In this document: positions 10,718 through 21,976 of the stretch, piece after piece | How positions within the stretch are numbered: the first letter of the stretch is position 1 | Layout: each line of letters opens with the position of its first letter | Source of the DNA: Eublepharis macularius | Taxonomy: Eukaryota; Chordata; Lepidosauria; Squamata; Eublepharidae | DNA: 64,000 nt | Assembly (NCBI RefSeq): GCF_028583425.1 | Contig: NC_072793.1 | Span: forward strand, 172,151,681-172,215,680 | Reading direction: 5' to 3' | Notes under the pieces: model-generated | What the model was told of the DNA's origin: nothing | Databases searched by the model: none | What the model saw: the letters and a program-made list of their open reading frames with translations, nothing else | Made by a program: the position numbers and the translations under genes

Positions 10718-11040
10718 GTGGGTAGCTGTGCTGGTCCACAGTAAAAGAGCAAGATTTGAGTCCAATAACATCTTGAAGACCAACAAGATTTCCGGGGTAG
10801 AAATTTTCAAAAGTCAAGCTCCCTTTGTCAAAACTTGTTGGTATTTAATAAGGTTGCCAACCTCCAGGTGGTGCCTAGAGATCAATTAGAATTACAATTG
10901 ATCTCCAGGCTACAGAGATCATTTCCCTTGAAGAAAATGGATCCTGAGCAGGGTGGACTCTGTGACATTATAACCTGCTGAGGTCCTAACTGAGGGGGAT
11001 GCAACCCTAGTCTTGAAGGTGTTACTGGACGCGAATCTTG
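10718..11040 (+). repeat. Repeat 'R' copy, interrupted by a MITE
   Basis: The segments GTAGCTGTGCTGGTCCACAG, GAGCAAGATTTGAGTCC and AAAACTTGTTGG, followed after the MITE by CTTGAAGGTGTTACTGGAC, match the dispersed R family. The copy is split at about 10850-11008. Confidence 0.5.
10851..11008. mobile_element. hAT-type MITE of the 'AGGTTGCCAACCTCCAGG' family
   Basis: The left end is AGGTTGCCAACCTCCAGGTGG and the right end is GATGCAACCCT. The interior has the usual ATTGATCTCCAGGCTACAGAGATCA and AGTGGACTCTGTGACATTATA-like text. Flanks GTATTTAA and GTCTTGAA fit an old 8-bp duplication. Other copies occur at 37981-38160 and within the 5' KRAB-ZNF duplications. Confidence 0.65.
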
Positions 11041-12534
11041 TTCTTAATTCCATCTAGCATTCCAAAACTGGTGAGATTCTCTCCCCACCAATTTCAGCTG
11101 GCCATTTGTGATAAATAAATCGTATGTTGGCCCCAGAAACCTAATTAAAGGATTCCATGTTTGGGCTGTTAGCAGAGTTTATCATTGGCAGTGAAAGCGT
11201 GGTTATAGGAGGTGTGAGCTGGTTCTGCTGGTTGGTGTGTGTGTGTGCAGGATTGAAAATAATAAAGCATACACTTGATTATACTTAGAAAGAAAATAAG
11301 AGTTCTTTATTGTAGGAACTTCATACTCTTATAGGAAAGGAGGAGAGGTAGATCCTATCTACTTTTCTAGTCTAAGGATGGGCACGGATACTAGGACAGT
11401 TCCTGCATCTGTGGTTCCAAACTGGAGGGAGGAGAAGGAGAGAGATGGTGCCTGGAACAAAACCAGGAAGAGAAGAATGAGAAGGAGGATGTCATGAGGA
11501 AGAAGTCCTGAGAATAGCAATCTACATATCAAAGGGATAGTCAGAGCAGTAATGTCAGGTCTTGCCAGGTACTTTCCCAGTCACTTCACTCCAGTGATTT
11601 TATTAAGGAAAGATATCCGTTTCAAGATGCTGCAACGTGGTCATTGACCGAAATGCCTAAAGACAGGAAAGTCAGTTTAATTATAGATCAGTGTCCCCTC
11701 CTCCAGGAGGGAGAAAGTCAATTAGGAGTTTAGGCATGCATGCCTGAGAAGAAGGGAGGAGGGAAGGAGAGGAGCACTACTCAGTCTGTGCACATTCCTA
11801 GTCTCAGCAGGAACTAGTAATCAAAACACTTTGCCTGAAAGAGAAACAGTTTGCACAATTCTGGTTCCCTCTGCCTGAAAGAGAAACAGTTCACACAACT
11901 CTCTGCACTCCCTCAGAGGTACTGAAGCCAAACACTTATGAAACAGAAAGCATGAAACATGGCAGATGTGATGGGGCTTATCAGACCAGTAAACAGTAAA
12001 CAAAACGCCCTGACCTCTCTGTCTTTCCAACTCTTTGGTTGTCCTCCTCTGAAACCTGCGGGAAGGGACAGCACTGAGTCCTCCTCTTCTACCAGTTAGA
12101 TAACAGGTCCCTCCCCTCCCCCAACATTCATGAAGCAGGACTCCAACAGGCCCTTTGGTCCAACTCCCTGCTTCAAAGCAGGACACTCCCATTGGCTAGA
12201 CATCCCGACAGGCCCTCCATCCCAAGCTCTGCCCACTCTGATTACAACATGCCACAACCAAAGAACAGGCCTGCAAAACTTCCTTTTCTAGCTTGCATGT
12301 ATCCTTTTGAGGAGGATGAAAACTGAACAGTCCTCCAAAGATGGCCTCCCCTCTATCTAGCAGCAGGATAACAATCTGTCCCCTCCATCCTGCACAGATC
12401 AGTTCTTCCACCCAGCCATGAAACTATGAGGAGCACGTTTGCCCCTCGCCCTTCGTTTCTTCCCTGATGCCCCCCCCCCAAGCAAATACACTTTTGTACA
12501 TCTACATACACTAATATCTGACTCTTTTTTTTAG
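11041..12534. other. Upstream/intronic region of the GIMAP unit; nothing assigned
   Basis: I see no domain-bearing exon. A repeated phrase GCCTGAAAGAGAAACAGTT occurs twice at about 11831 and 11873. A GIMAP 5' exon may lie here but has no recognisable coding motif. The stretch ends in a T-rich run and TAG just before 12535. Confidence 0.4.
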
Positions 12535-13312
12535 CATTTCCAATGCCTGGTGACCCAGAGATCCGCATCATCCTCTTTGGAAAGGCAGGTGCTGGGAAAA
12601 GTGCCGCAGGAAACACCATTCTTGGCAAGAAGGTTTTCGAGGTTGGCCATATAACAAAATCCTATCAGTTAGGAATCAGGGCATGGAACAGTAAGCGAGT
12701 CATCGTTCTTGACACTCCAGCTATTTTTGATTTTGATCGTGAAGAACGCCAAATTTCCCCAGAGATCTGGAGCTCTCGCCATCTTTCCCGACCAGGCCCC
12801 CACGCCCTGGTGTTGGTGGGCCAATTGGACCATTTCGATGAGGTGGATGAAAGGGCAAAAAGATTGATCCAGAAAGTGTTTGGCCATGGGGCCATGAAAT
12901 ATACCATTCTCCTCCTCACCGGAAAAGAAAAATCAGGCAGTAGAACCTTGGATGAATATCTATCAAACCAAGAAAATAAGGCCCTTCAGGAAATGATGGA
13001 AGAGTGCCATCACCGATGCGTGGCTTTCAACAACAATGAGACAGGAGAGAAGCAGACACTGCAGGCTGAAGCGCTGCTCTTGAAAATTGAGCAGATGGTG
13101 CGGGATAATTTGAAGAAGCCCTTTTGTGCTCTTGAAATAGAAAACCATTTGGAGCCACCTCCAGAGGAAAGGCAGGCTATGGAAATGCATGAACAAAAGG
13201 AAGACTTGGGACATGCACAGGAAGTAGAAAAAACAAAAGATGAAATGGAACATCGGGAAAAGAAGAGATCAAATGCAAGAGGAGAAGGATCTTTTGCTTA
13301 CAATCAGATGGG
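12535..13312 (+). CDS. GIMAP family (AIG1-type) GTPase, main exon
   Basis: GIMAPs are GTPases of lymphocytes and other cells acting at ER, Golgi or mitochondrial membranes. The exon starts after a T-rich tract ending TAG, and the first ATG is at 12543. Residues 13-20 are the P-loop GKAGAGKS. Residues 57-60 are DTPA where the family has DTPG. The GIMAP conserved box follows (LVGQLDHFDEVDERAKR), then a G4-like LLTGKEKS (family RKED) and a G5-like VAFNNNE. A charged, probably coiled-coil tail of about 60 residues ends the exon (EERQAMEMHEQKEDLG...). A plausible splice donor (G|GTAGGA) lies at 13312/13313. The frame stays open to 13508 but becomes proline-rich through a C run, so I prefer the splice. 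Substituted G3 and G4 leave GTP turnover uncertain. No GIMAP number can be assigned. Confidence 0.8.
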
Positions 13313-13319
13313 TAGGAAG

Positions 13320-14860
13320 TTCCATTCCCATTTCCCAGCTTACCTCATTTGCTCCTGTGATTCAGCAGAGGTTAGGCTCTTGCCTAAATGCTATTATGGC
13401 TGCCACCTCCCCCCGCCCCCCCCCCCAGCCTTTCCTCCTGTGCTTTGGAGAGCAGCTAGATCAAGCCCTTTCTATTTTGGGGATAAAAGGCCAAACTGGA
13501 TGGAATGACAAGAGGTCCATGAATAGATAACCTGATAGTATTTTTTAGGGCAGATGGGGCACAGCCATGGTGCAAATGGAAAGGGATTCAACCTTTTTCC
13601 TCCATGGCATTCTCCTATCTTCTCCCCCGCCCCCCACCAAGAGTTACTATTTGCCCCACAGGGAAAACATGCAGGGGATTGCATGGTTATCTCCAAGAGC
13701 TCTCTCTGTGAGATAAATAAAAGCTGGGAGAAAAGGTACTGATAGAAACCAGGAAACTCTCATAAGGGAAAGTTTTTTTTTCTAAAACCTCCCCTTCTTG
13801 CTGTGGGTCCAGTCTGATTCTCACCACCACCAACTGGTACTTAACCTTCTAACAAAACTGCTTAGACAAAGAAGCATCATGTAGGCTGACTTTTGCATAT
13901 CAGTCTGCTGTTCGAGGCAAAGGGCCGTGGATGGTTTAATAGGTGTTGTTTTGATGAGGTGGAGGAGTCCTCCCACACTACCGTATCCAGGCCGCTTGCT
14001 AGCAAGCTTCCCCTACCACTGCTGAAGTCACTCCATCTACGACCATCTATGACCTCTCGTTCTGTATGTCTTCCCTCCTGGCTCTCAGAATCTCTTTGGA
14101 GATTCCGCATGGGTTCTCTTCCAGAAAACCTGACCCCATGTGGAAGCCACTTTTATGGCAAAGCATGGGGTGGGAAGGGGGATGGAGCAGAGGAAGTGAC
14201 ATGAAAACTGGAAGGACCAGGCAAAAGATCCAGTATTGCCCCAAGCTGGAGATATTTTCCCACCAATGTGACTTAAATACATATTGGGGCGGCCATAATA
14301 GCGCAACTCTTCTCGGTTCACTTAAATATCATAAAATCTTCTGGGTTGTTTTAAATACTCTTTGGGAGATCGATACCAGTTCCAGGAGACTCTTGCCAAT
14401 CTGAACAATTTGGCAACTCTGCTCACAGTTAATGCACCCCCAGGAGACTCTTCTTGCATCTCACATGCAAAAAGGATCACCGGGGGGGGGGGGTTTCTGG
14501 CCCTTCTCCAGTATCAATCACATCAAGAGACATGGCAAGCTGAAGTTCAGCAGGTAAAGCTTTCCCTGGCCTGAACATATAGCAAAGAGAAAAGGTTCAG
14601 CTTCACCTTCAGCTGCTAAAGTTACAACAGTTAAAAAATAAGTTGTCAGTCTTGCATGCAGGAAAGGGGAGGCATGTTTCCATGTGCAGAGAGGAGGATC
14701 CCCCAGTACTAGACATGAGGGTGGAGAATTCTGGACAATGCATTGGTCAAGGCCTTTCTCCTCCCATTGGAAGAACGCACAAGTTGATTTCCTCTAGCGG
14801 GTATCGTATGCTGGCTAAGACATAAGCTGTAAGCCGCAAAGCCCCTAGTTCAAATCTCTT
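13320..14860. other. Downstream of GIMAP unit; no gene assigned
   Basis: It holds C and G homopolymers (about 13411-13425 and 14480-14490) and short overlapping open frames without domains. A second coding exon of the GIMAP gene could be here, but I cannot point to one. Confidence 0.35.
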
Positions 14861-14863
14861 CTC

Positions 14864-15330
14864 TTTTTTTATATATCAATTTTTATTGGGATTTTATAGT
14901 AATGGGAAGAGGTTACAACAAGAAATCAATCTTTAGCAGGTTCACCACAAGACAGATATACATAAGTCCAAATATAAAAAGCCAGTAAATATATAATTAA
15001 CGCCCCATATACTTTCAAGTTTCCCTTTTGTTTCTATAGACATTCGCTATTACAATTTTTAATCTACTTATCCCATTCCTTATGTCATTTCTAACATTCT
15101 TTTCCATTATATACATTATAGATGAGTCATTCTAAGAGCAGGGAGTGAAAATGGCAAAATAGTATATATCAATCAGTCAAACAATGGTCTAGATCTATAT
15201 AAGAAGGAAGTACTTTTGTGCTAATTTTCCTCTTTCTTGTCTCTGTTCTGGCCACACTCTCCGAACTTGTGTACTTAGGTTTTCATTATAGTAGAGGTAG
15301 GGGGGGGCAGATCAGTATTTGATTCTAAGA
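14864..15330 (-). mobile_element. Possible antisense LINE 3' UTR
   Basis: It opens with TTTTTATATATCAATTTTTATTGGGATTTTATAG and continues AT-rich. This resembles the complement of an A-tailed LINE 3' end, and the antisense L1 at 51579 begins with a similar TTTTATTGG. There is no coding text, so the call rests on composition and the left edge only. Confidence 0.35.
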
Positions 15331-15698
15331 AGGAGAAGTCTGGCCAGAGCTATTTACTTGGATTTTCATATTAATAAGGCTGAAGTATCTACAAATCTGT
15401 TCTCTACCACAAACTTACAAAGCCTTCTCAGGTAGCCCGCTCCCTCTCAGACCTCCATCTAAACAATAAGAATAAAATAAGGATTAAAATGTGATACTAT
15501 CTTGTTACAAGAATTGCAGCAAGATAATGAAGAACTTTGAAAAGCTGTACTAGTACTAAGTATTGTATTAACAATTTAGTTTTGTTGTTATTCTAAGAGT
15601 CTCTGCATGAGACACCTGGGTGTGTGCTTGTCAAGTTTAGGAAGACACAACATTAGCTGGGATGCATAGCTGAAAAAGACAGAGAGTTCAGAGATCAC

Positions 15699-18198
15699 TA
15701 GGGATGTGCGTTTCGGCTTTCTGAATGCCGAAAGAAAGCCGAAACAAAAGTGTTTCGGCTTCTTTCGGGTTAGCCGAAACGTTTAGGAGAAAGCCGAAAC
15801 GTTTCGGCTAGCCGAAAAAAAAAAAGCCGAAACGTTTCGGCTTCTTTCGGCTTTCTTTCAGCTTTTCAATGGGAAAATGCCTCCGTCTTCCCAGACGTCT
15901 GGGGGGGGGCATTTTCCCACCGAATCAGCCCAAAATTGGTGGGGACCTTCCTCTAACCTCTCTCTAAAAACTCCCCAAGTTTCAGACCGATTGGACTTTG
16001 GGGGGGCAAGTTATGGCCCCCCAAATCAGGTCCCCCTATCCTCCCATAAGAAAGCGAAGGAGCAGCATATTGTTAGCATGCTGCTGCTCATCTTCTTCAT
16101 TATTTCCTATGGGGAAAAATGAAGAAGCAGGCTTCCTTTGCCAGGGGTGGCATTTTGCATGCAAAATGCCCCCTTACCCTCAGGGGCCCTTCTCCCACCC
16201 TTCCTCCCACCCCCCACCAAGGCTCAGCCTGATCCCACTTGGGGGGGCCATTTCATGGCCTCCCCAAGTAGGTGCTCTAATCTCTACCACTGACAGCTGG
16301 GGGAGGCTTGTCTTGCCAGGGGTGGCATTTTGCCTGCAAAATGCCCCCCAACCCTCTGGGGCCCTTCTCCCACCCTTCCTCCCACCCCCCACCAAGGCTC
16401 AGACTGCTCCCACTTGGGGGGGGCATTTCATGGCCTCCCCAAGTAGGTGCTCTTTTCTCTACCTCTGACAGCTGGGGGAGGCTTGTCTTGCCAGGGGTGG
16501 CATTTTGCATGCAAAATGCCCCCCAACCCTCTGGGGCCCTTCTCCCACCCTTCCTCCCACCCCCCACCAAGGCTCAGCCTGCTCCCACTTGGGGGGGCAT
16601 TTCATGGCCTCCCCAAGTAGGTGCTCTTTTCTCTACCACTGACAGCTGGGGGAGGCTTGTCTTGCCAGGGGTGGCATTTTGCATGCAAAATGCCCCCCAG
16701 CCCTTAGGGGCCCTTCTCCCACCCCTCCTCCCACCCCCCACCAAGGCTCAGCCTGCTCCCACTTGGGGGGGCCATTTCATGGCCTCCCCAAGTAGGTCCT
16801 CTCAGCCCCTAAAGTCCACCCCTTACAGCCCCACACAAACCCAATTCCCCCCCAGCTGCCACACACAGACCCAAATCCCCACATTAGCCCCTCACAGACC
16901 CAAATCCACCCCCACCTGCCCCACACCCATAACCCCAGGAACAGGCTGGCAAAGGCCAGCCCTCTCCCTTTGTTCCCTATGCTGGGAACTTCTAAACTCT
17001 CTTTCCCTGGGCAATTCTGCACAGCCCAGGGGTGCCACAATGGTGGGCACACTTCTGAGTGCCAGCTGGTCCCTGTGAAAGAGCACCTGAACCACAGACA
17101 CCCTCCCTCAAATTCCCCCACCACCTACAGAGATGGCTGGCCAGCCAGCCCCATTGTTCCCTATGATGGGAACCAACTGCACAACAAAGAATAAAACACG
17201 AACAACACAAAACAAAGTTTTTAAAAAATTATTTTCTCCCTTTCAAAGTACAAGTAGGCAAAGCATTATGACACATTACACCAGCAGTCCCCCACACAGA
17301 AAAATTAACACAACTCAACATCAGAGAATCACAAAAGCACAATTCCTGTCAAAAACACTTTATTTCTTGAACAGCTTTAGGATACACAGCAGGGGTGTGC
17401 ACCAAAGGGCATGATAGAAGTGTACTACACAAAATAATACAACCCGCTTCACCGTTTCTGACAGCAGTTGTGTTTGTGTGATTCTCTGATGTGAAGTGAG
17501 TTGTGTTATTTTTATGTAGTACACTGCTTTCATGCCCTGTTGTGCCTTCCTACTGTGTAACCTAAAGCAGTTAAGGAAATAAAGTCCTTTTGACAGCAAT
17601 ATTTTGGGGTGATTCTCTGATGTTAAGTGAGTTGTGTTATTTTTGTGTAAGATACTTTTGTTGTTGAATGGCCCCCCCAAGTGGGAGCAGGCTGAGTCTT
17701 GGTGGGGGGTGGGAGAAGGGCCCCTGAGGGTAAGGGGGCATTTTGCATGCAAAATGCCACCCCTGGCAAAGGAAGCCTGCTTCTTCATTTTTCCCCATAG
17801 GAAATAATGAAGAAGATGAGCAGCAGCATGCTAACAATATGCTGCTCCTTCGCTTTCTTATGGGAGGATAGGGGGACCTGCTTTGGGGGGCCATAACTTG
17901 GCCCCCCAAAGTCCGATCGGTCTGAAACTTGGGGAGTTTTTAGAGAGGGGTTAGAGGAAGGTCCCCACCAATTTTGGGCTGATTCGGTGGGAAAATGCCT
18001 CCCCCAGACGTCTGGGAAGACGGAGGCATTTTCCCATTGAAAAGCTGAAAGCTGAAAGCCGAAAGAAAGCCGAAACAAAGCTGAAAGCCGAAAGCCGAAA
18101 CGGCTGGCCGTTTCGGCTTTCGGCTTATTCGAAAGAGATTCTTCTTTCAGCTTTCGGCTTTCGGCTTTAGCCGAAATTTTTTGGCTTGCACACCCCTA
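15699..18198. mobile_element. Foldback non-autonomous hAT element, 2,500 bp
   Basis: The termini are inverted: TAGGGATGTGCG at the left and TGCACACCCCTA at the right. A perfect 8-bp target duplication GAGATCAC lies at 15691-15698 and 18199-18206. The outer ~450 bp of each end form long inverted arms: repeated GCCGAAA/TTTCGGC blocks, then matching text such as AATGGGAAAATGCCTCC, TTTTGGGCTGATTCGG and AGCAGCATATTGTTAGCATG. The interior holds a four-copy tandem array (16142-16800), a unique segment, and inverted 'ACACAACTCA...CATCAGAGAATCAC' repeats near 17290-17650. There is no transposase; the proline-rich frames are composition artefacts. A transcript would fold into a long hairpin. Confidence 0.85.
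16142..16800. repeat. ~176-bp tandem array inside the foldback hAT
   Basis: The landmark CCAGGGGTGGCATTTTGC recurs at about 16142, 16316, 16494 and 16668, giving four near-identical units of about 176 bp. Each unit contains CCCTTCTCCCACCC and GACAGCTGGGGGAGGCTTGTC. Their high similarity suggests recent expansion. Confidence 0.85.
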
Positions 18199-18244
18199 GA
18201 GATCACTTCTCAGAGGGTTTGTTAATTTCATCTTTGCCTTCCCA

Positions 18245-18785
18245 CAGGGCTGGCGCCAGAGGTTCTCGTGCCTGCGGCGGCGTACACGTGCGCTCTGCAT
18301 GCGCACACACCACGGACTGCATGATGACATCATTGCAGACATCATCATGCGCTGCAGGGGAGCTGGGCGGCACGCGGAGGAGCACCAATCGCAGAAGCTG
18401 CGAGCTGCTGCTGGGGTGGCGCACAGAAGCTGCTCCGTGCGCCGTTCCAGTAGCGGCTCACGGCTTCTGCGCCTGGCTGGGGCAGAGGAGCGCGCAGCGG
18501 AGCTGGCGTGGCTGGCTGCTGCTGCTGCAGCCAGCCAGCCAGCCCATTGCCGCTGCCGCTGCCGCCGCCGCCGCCTTGCACCCCAGCCGGGCGCAGAAGC
18601 TGCGAGCCGTTGCTGGGGCAGTGCACGGAGGCTGCGCCCGGCTGGGGTGTGTGGCGGCAGCGGCGGAAGCACGGGGCTGGCTCCGCTGTGCACTTCTCCG
18701 CCCCCGACACCCCCTCCTGCGCCCCCCCAGTGCCCTCGCGCCTGAGGCCAGTGCCTACCAGGCCTCAATGGGCATGCCAGCCCTG
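18245..18785. mobile_element. GC-rich non-autonomous hAT element, 541 bp
   Basis: The ends are CAGGGCTGGCGCCAG at the left and CATGCCAGCCCTG at the right. Flanking octamers CCTTCCCA (18237-18244) and CCTCCCCA (18786-18793) differ at one base. The interior is CpG-dense, with GCAGAAGCTGCGAGC, GCTGCTGCTGCTG and GCCGCCGCCGCCG runs. Long open frames on both strands reflect lack of AT-rich stops and show no domain. Confidence 0.75.
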
Positions 18786-18793
18786 CCTCCCCA

Positions 18794-19651
18794 AAGGATC
18801 TATCAATTTCAATCCAAGCTCCAAGCTCCAATCTAAAACAGTGTGGGATCACAACCAAAGGGCTGCAAGGAATGGAAATGGAGTAGAGCTGCCTTCTATA
18901 GCCAAGCTTGGATCTGGGGTGGTTATAATGGGCTGAAGTTTCCCTTCTGGCATTTCACAGCCCCTTCGCACAGCTCCAGTGTACAGCAAAGCCTTTGCCC
19001 CACCACCAGCTCTGTCTTTTTAAAACTACCCTTCCCAGATAACATTGCATCTCCTGACACACGGCTCAGATGTCTCATGTAGAAAGACTCTAAGTGTCAC
19101 AATGACACCCAGCAGCCATGGACAGTATTGCAGACAATTAAAGCAAACATAGGAACATTATAAAATTTCATGATAACTCCAATTTTTAAAATTCCAAGTT
19201 TTTAGACCGTTTTGTCACATACAGGATGAAAATGTTGACATATGTTCCAACTTAAAAGTCAAAGAGTGAGGTGGTTGTGTGGGGGGGGGCACACTGCATG
19301 GAAGTTCTGACCCCAGCCAATCCAGAGAAGGAAGTGGAGCTAAGCTTTCACTGCCTTCAAAATGGCAGTGCTAAGCTCTGTGTGTGCATGCACGCACAGA
19401 GACACACACACATACCACTTCAGCCTTTTATAAGCTTTTATTTTTGTTCGCAACTCATATGTGAAGGGGAGAGGGGTGGGGGAGCTACCTGGAGGGGAAC
19501 AGGATTGTTCTTGTCCTCGCACTTCTGCAATGACACAAAAATGTAGGTACATCAGCAAGCGACACAGGGAGGGGCTGTGCAGAGGCTGTCCCAACCAGCC
19601 TCTTCCCACATACCTCTGGTTCCACGGTGCTCCCTGGTGGAAGGCACCTCA
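18794..19651. other. Unassigned sequence between GIMAP-flanking elements
   Basis: No exon or named repeat is recognised. It is 5' of the second GIMAP unit and could hold regulatory or 5' exon sequence. Confidence 0.35.
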
Positions 19652-19853
19652 GAGCCCAGCTACAAGTGACACCTTACACAGATTGGACACTTGTCAGCTT
19701 ACCTCAGGTTTTGATGGGAAATGTAGGCGTCCTGGTTTTACAGCTTGGTTCTCCATTACAGCTGCAAGACCGGGATGCCTACATTTCCCATCAAAACTTG
19801 AGGGAAGCTGACAAGTGTCCAACCTGTGTCAGGCATCACTTGTAGCTTGGCTC
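19652..19853. mobile_element. Palindromic MITE, same family as 6048-6281
   Basis: The left arm is GAGCCCAGCTACAAGTGAC. The right arm ends GCATCACTTGTAGCTTGGCTC. The shared arm text is TTGGACACTTGTCAGCTTACCTC and TTTTGATGGGAAATGTAGGC. The trinucleotide TCA flanks both sides (19649-19651 and 19854-19856), which would fit a 3-bp target duplication. It lies about 140 bp upstream of the GIMAP pseudogene exon. Confidence 0.75.
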
Positions 19854-19989
19854 TCAGTTTGCAATCATACAATGACGTCTCCTGAAGGGTTAAATGAGGA
19901 ATGGTTTTAACCATCCACAGTGCAAAGTTCATTCATTAAATCAAGTGGCTCGCTGTTAAATTTCCTTATCTCTGTTCCCCCTTTTACAG

Positions 19990-20664
19990 CAAGAGCAGCA
20001 AATGCTGTCTATGAGAGTCCAAGAGAATCGGGGAGCATCGGCTGCAGTTCCAAAGAGCCAGAGCTACGCATCATCCTCGTTGGAAAGACAGGGACAGGGA
20101 AAAGTGCTACCGGAAACACCATCCTTGGGGAAAAGCAGTTTGAGTCCAGACTTGAATCCAGCCCGGTAACAAAGTCTTGTCAACTGGGCATCAGGGAGTG
20201 GAAGGGGAAGAGGATTGTTGTTATGGACACGCCACCCCCTTTTTGACTCTCATGAAATCTGGAATTTCAGGGAGATCCAGCACTGCCTCTGCCTCTCGGG
20301 CCCAGTTCCCTGTGCCCTGGTACTGGTGGTTCAAGTGGGCCGTTTCACAGCAGAAGACCACCAGTTGGTAGAACGGGTAAAAAAGAAATTTGGCATTGCG
20401 GCTCAAAAGTATATGATCATAATTTTTACACACATAGAAAAACTGTGTGATGTAAAGCTGGAAGAGTATGTCAATAATTCAGATAACAAACACTTTCGGA
20501 AGTTGATTCAGGATTGCAGCAATCAATATTGTGGTTTTAACAACAACGAGACAGGAGAGAAGCAAGCAGCACAAGCTGAGGAACTGCTCTTCAAAATTGA
20601 GGAGATGTTTCAGGAGAATCAAGATGAGCCCTTCAGTGATATAACACAGGAAGAAGAAAAATGA
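19990..20664 (+). pseudogene. GIMAP family GTPase exon with one frameshift
   Basis: The exon follows a pyrimidine-rich acceptor, CCCCCTTTTACAG. An open frame carries a short N-terminal leader, then [19 protein letters not shown] (P-loop GKTGTGKS), [10 protein letters not shown] and VVMDTP. The frame then breaks in the C/T run at about 20231-20240. A second frame at once continues with [10 protein letters not shown], the conserved box (LVVQVGRFTAEDHQLVERVK), FNNNETGEKQAAQAEELLFKIEEM and a stop at 20664. One extra C in the run explains the break, so it is either a young pseudogene or an assembly error. It is a close paralogue of the unit at 12535; both share FNNNETGEKQ. Confidence 0.75.
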
Positions 20665-20669
20665 GAATG

Positions 20670-21800
20670 CACGAATATATGCAGAAGACGTTCCCCAATA
20701 GAGCCCAGCTCCAAAATAGGCCAGTCCACTATGAACTGTTCTTGCTAATTCAGCTGCCTCTCCCCTCTACTCGTCACCGTTCGTCTTTTAATTTTGTCCG
20801 GTCCTAGTAGGTAAAGTCCACCTTTCCTTATGTATATGAACAGCATTGTTGAAATTTGGAACCCAAACCCATAATAATTCAACACAGTCCAGAGACTTAG
20901 AGCATGATTCACAAGTTCTCCTGTACATGTAGAAGCTGTCTATGAAGTTATGTAGGTGATTGCTTAGTGGACTGTACCACAAATCAGTGCCAGACACATC
21001 ATTTAGGGAGGCCTGTCAACAGGAGCCAAGCCTCAGTCTTACCAGCACCCATTAAGCTGGAAAGTAGAAAGGGGATGCTGTTTGCTTCTCTTCAGCCTAT
21101 AGAGAGGGGAACTGGGGTCAGGTAAAGGTGTTAATGGAGTTTTGTCTCACTTGTGGGGGAAAGCATTAACCTTAAAACTAAGGGTCAGTGACCATTCCAA
21201 ATCGACACATTATCTACAAGACTGTATTAAGATTATTCTCTCTTATAATCAGTCTCTAACAAGTAATCAGCCCTCTGACTGAAAAGGGGTCAGAAGTTTC
21301 TTTATTCCAGGCGTCATGTGAAAACTTTGTATTCCAGGAAAAAACTATTCCATGTTATCTTTTAAGATTTTTATTTTAAATTGTCAAATCACACTTCAAA
21401 TGATTAAAAACAATGGTACAAAACCCACTAGCATATGTCAATGAAATCAGAAATAGGCAGTTGTATGTCATTTTATCCTATCATAAACGTAAAAGAGGGG
21501 GGATTAGTGGGGAGAGGTGCCGTGGAGGGTAGGAAGGCTTTCTTCTCTGTTGCAGGGCTCCGAGGATTGGGCTGTTTGCCCTTTGGTTCTGGAACCGCCA
21601 AATGTGAAATCTTCCCACTTGGGGAGGGGCAAGGAAACAGCCAGCCCTTGTCTAGGTTGGTGTGTTCAGAGGCTCCATTTGGGACTGCGAAGAAATACTT
21701 GGCCCTGAAGCTTCCATGAAAAACTGTTTGGTCTTTTACCCGATGTACATCTCTGCCCTCTTCCCCACAATGCAGCTTGCCCCCTTCCAGTGAGGTCAAC
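20670..21800. other. Unassigned sequence
   Basis: This is the 3' flank of the GIMAP pseudogene, with no domain-bearing exon. Text from about 21730 onward begins to resemble the intron just 5' of the functional KRAB-A exon at 30261 (shared CCTCTGACCCCAAG), marking the start of a segmental duplication. Confidence 0.4.
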
Positions 21801-21976
21801 CCCTCTGACCCCAAGGAGGGCTGGCAGCAAGGAGCCAAGGGACTCCACAGGGCTCTTCTCCTCTCTTCTTCATGCTGCTCTTCCAGCATTAATATCCTCT
21901 TCTCTTTTTGGCTCCCTCCACCAAGTGGAATGCCTTTCCAGTGATGTCAACAAATTCTTCCTCCTTCTTCTTCCAG

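Noticed and set aside
13313-13508. Extension of the GIMAP frame past 13312
   Set aside because: The frame enters a C run giving polyproline and there is a usable splice donor at the boundary. It does not resemble GIMAP C-termini.
15877-17124. Proline-rich frames of up to 256 codons, both strands
   Set aside because: They run through the 176-bp tandem array and arms of the foldback hAT element. Repetition in the protein follows the DNA repeat and no domain is present.
18186-18936. Overlapping 140-220-codon frames in six-frame view
   Set aside because: They fall in the CpG-rich hAT element, where stop codons are rare. There are no conserved motifs.
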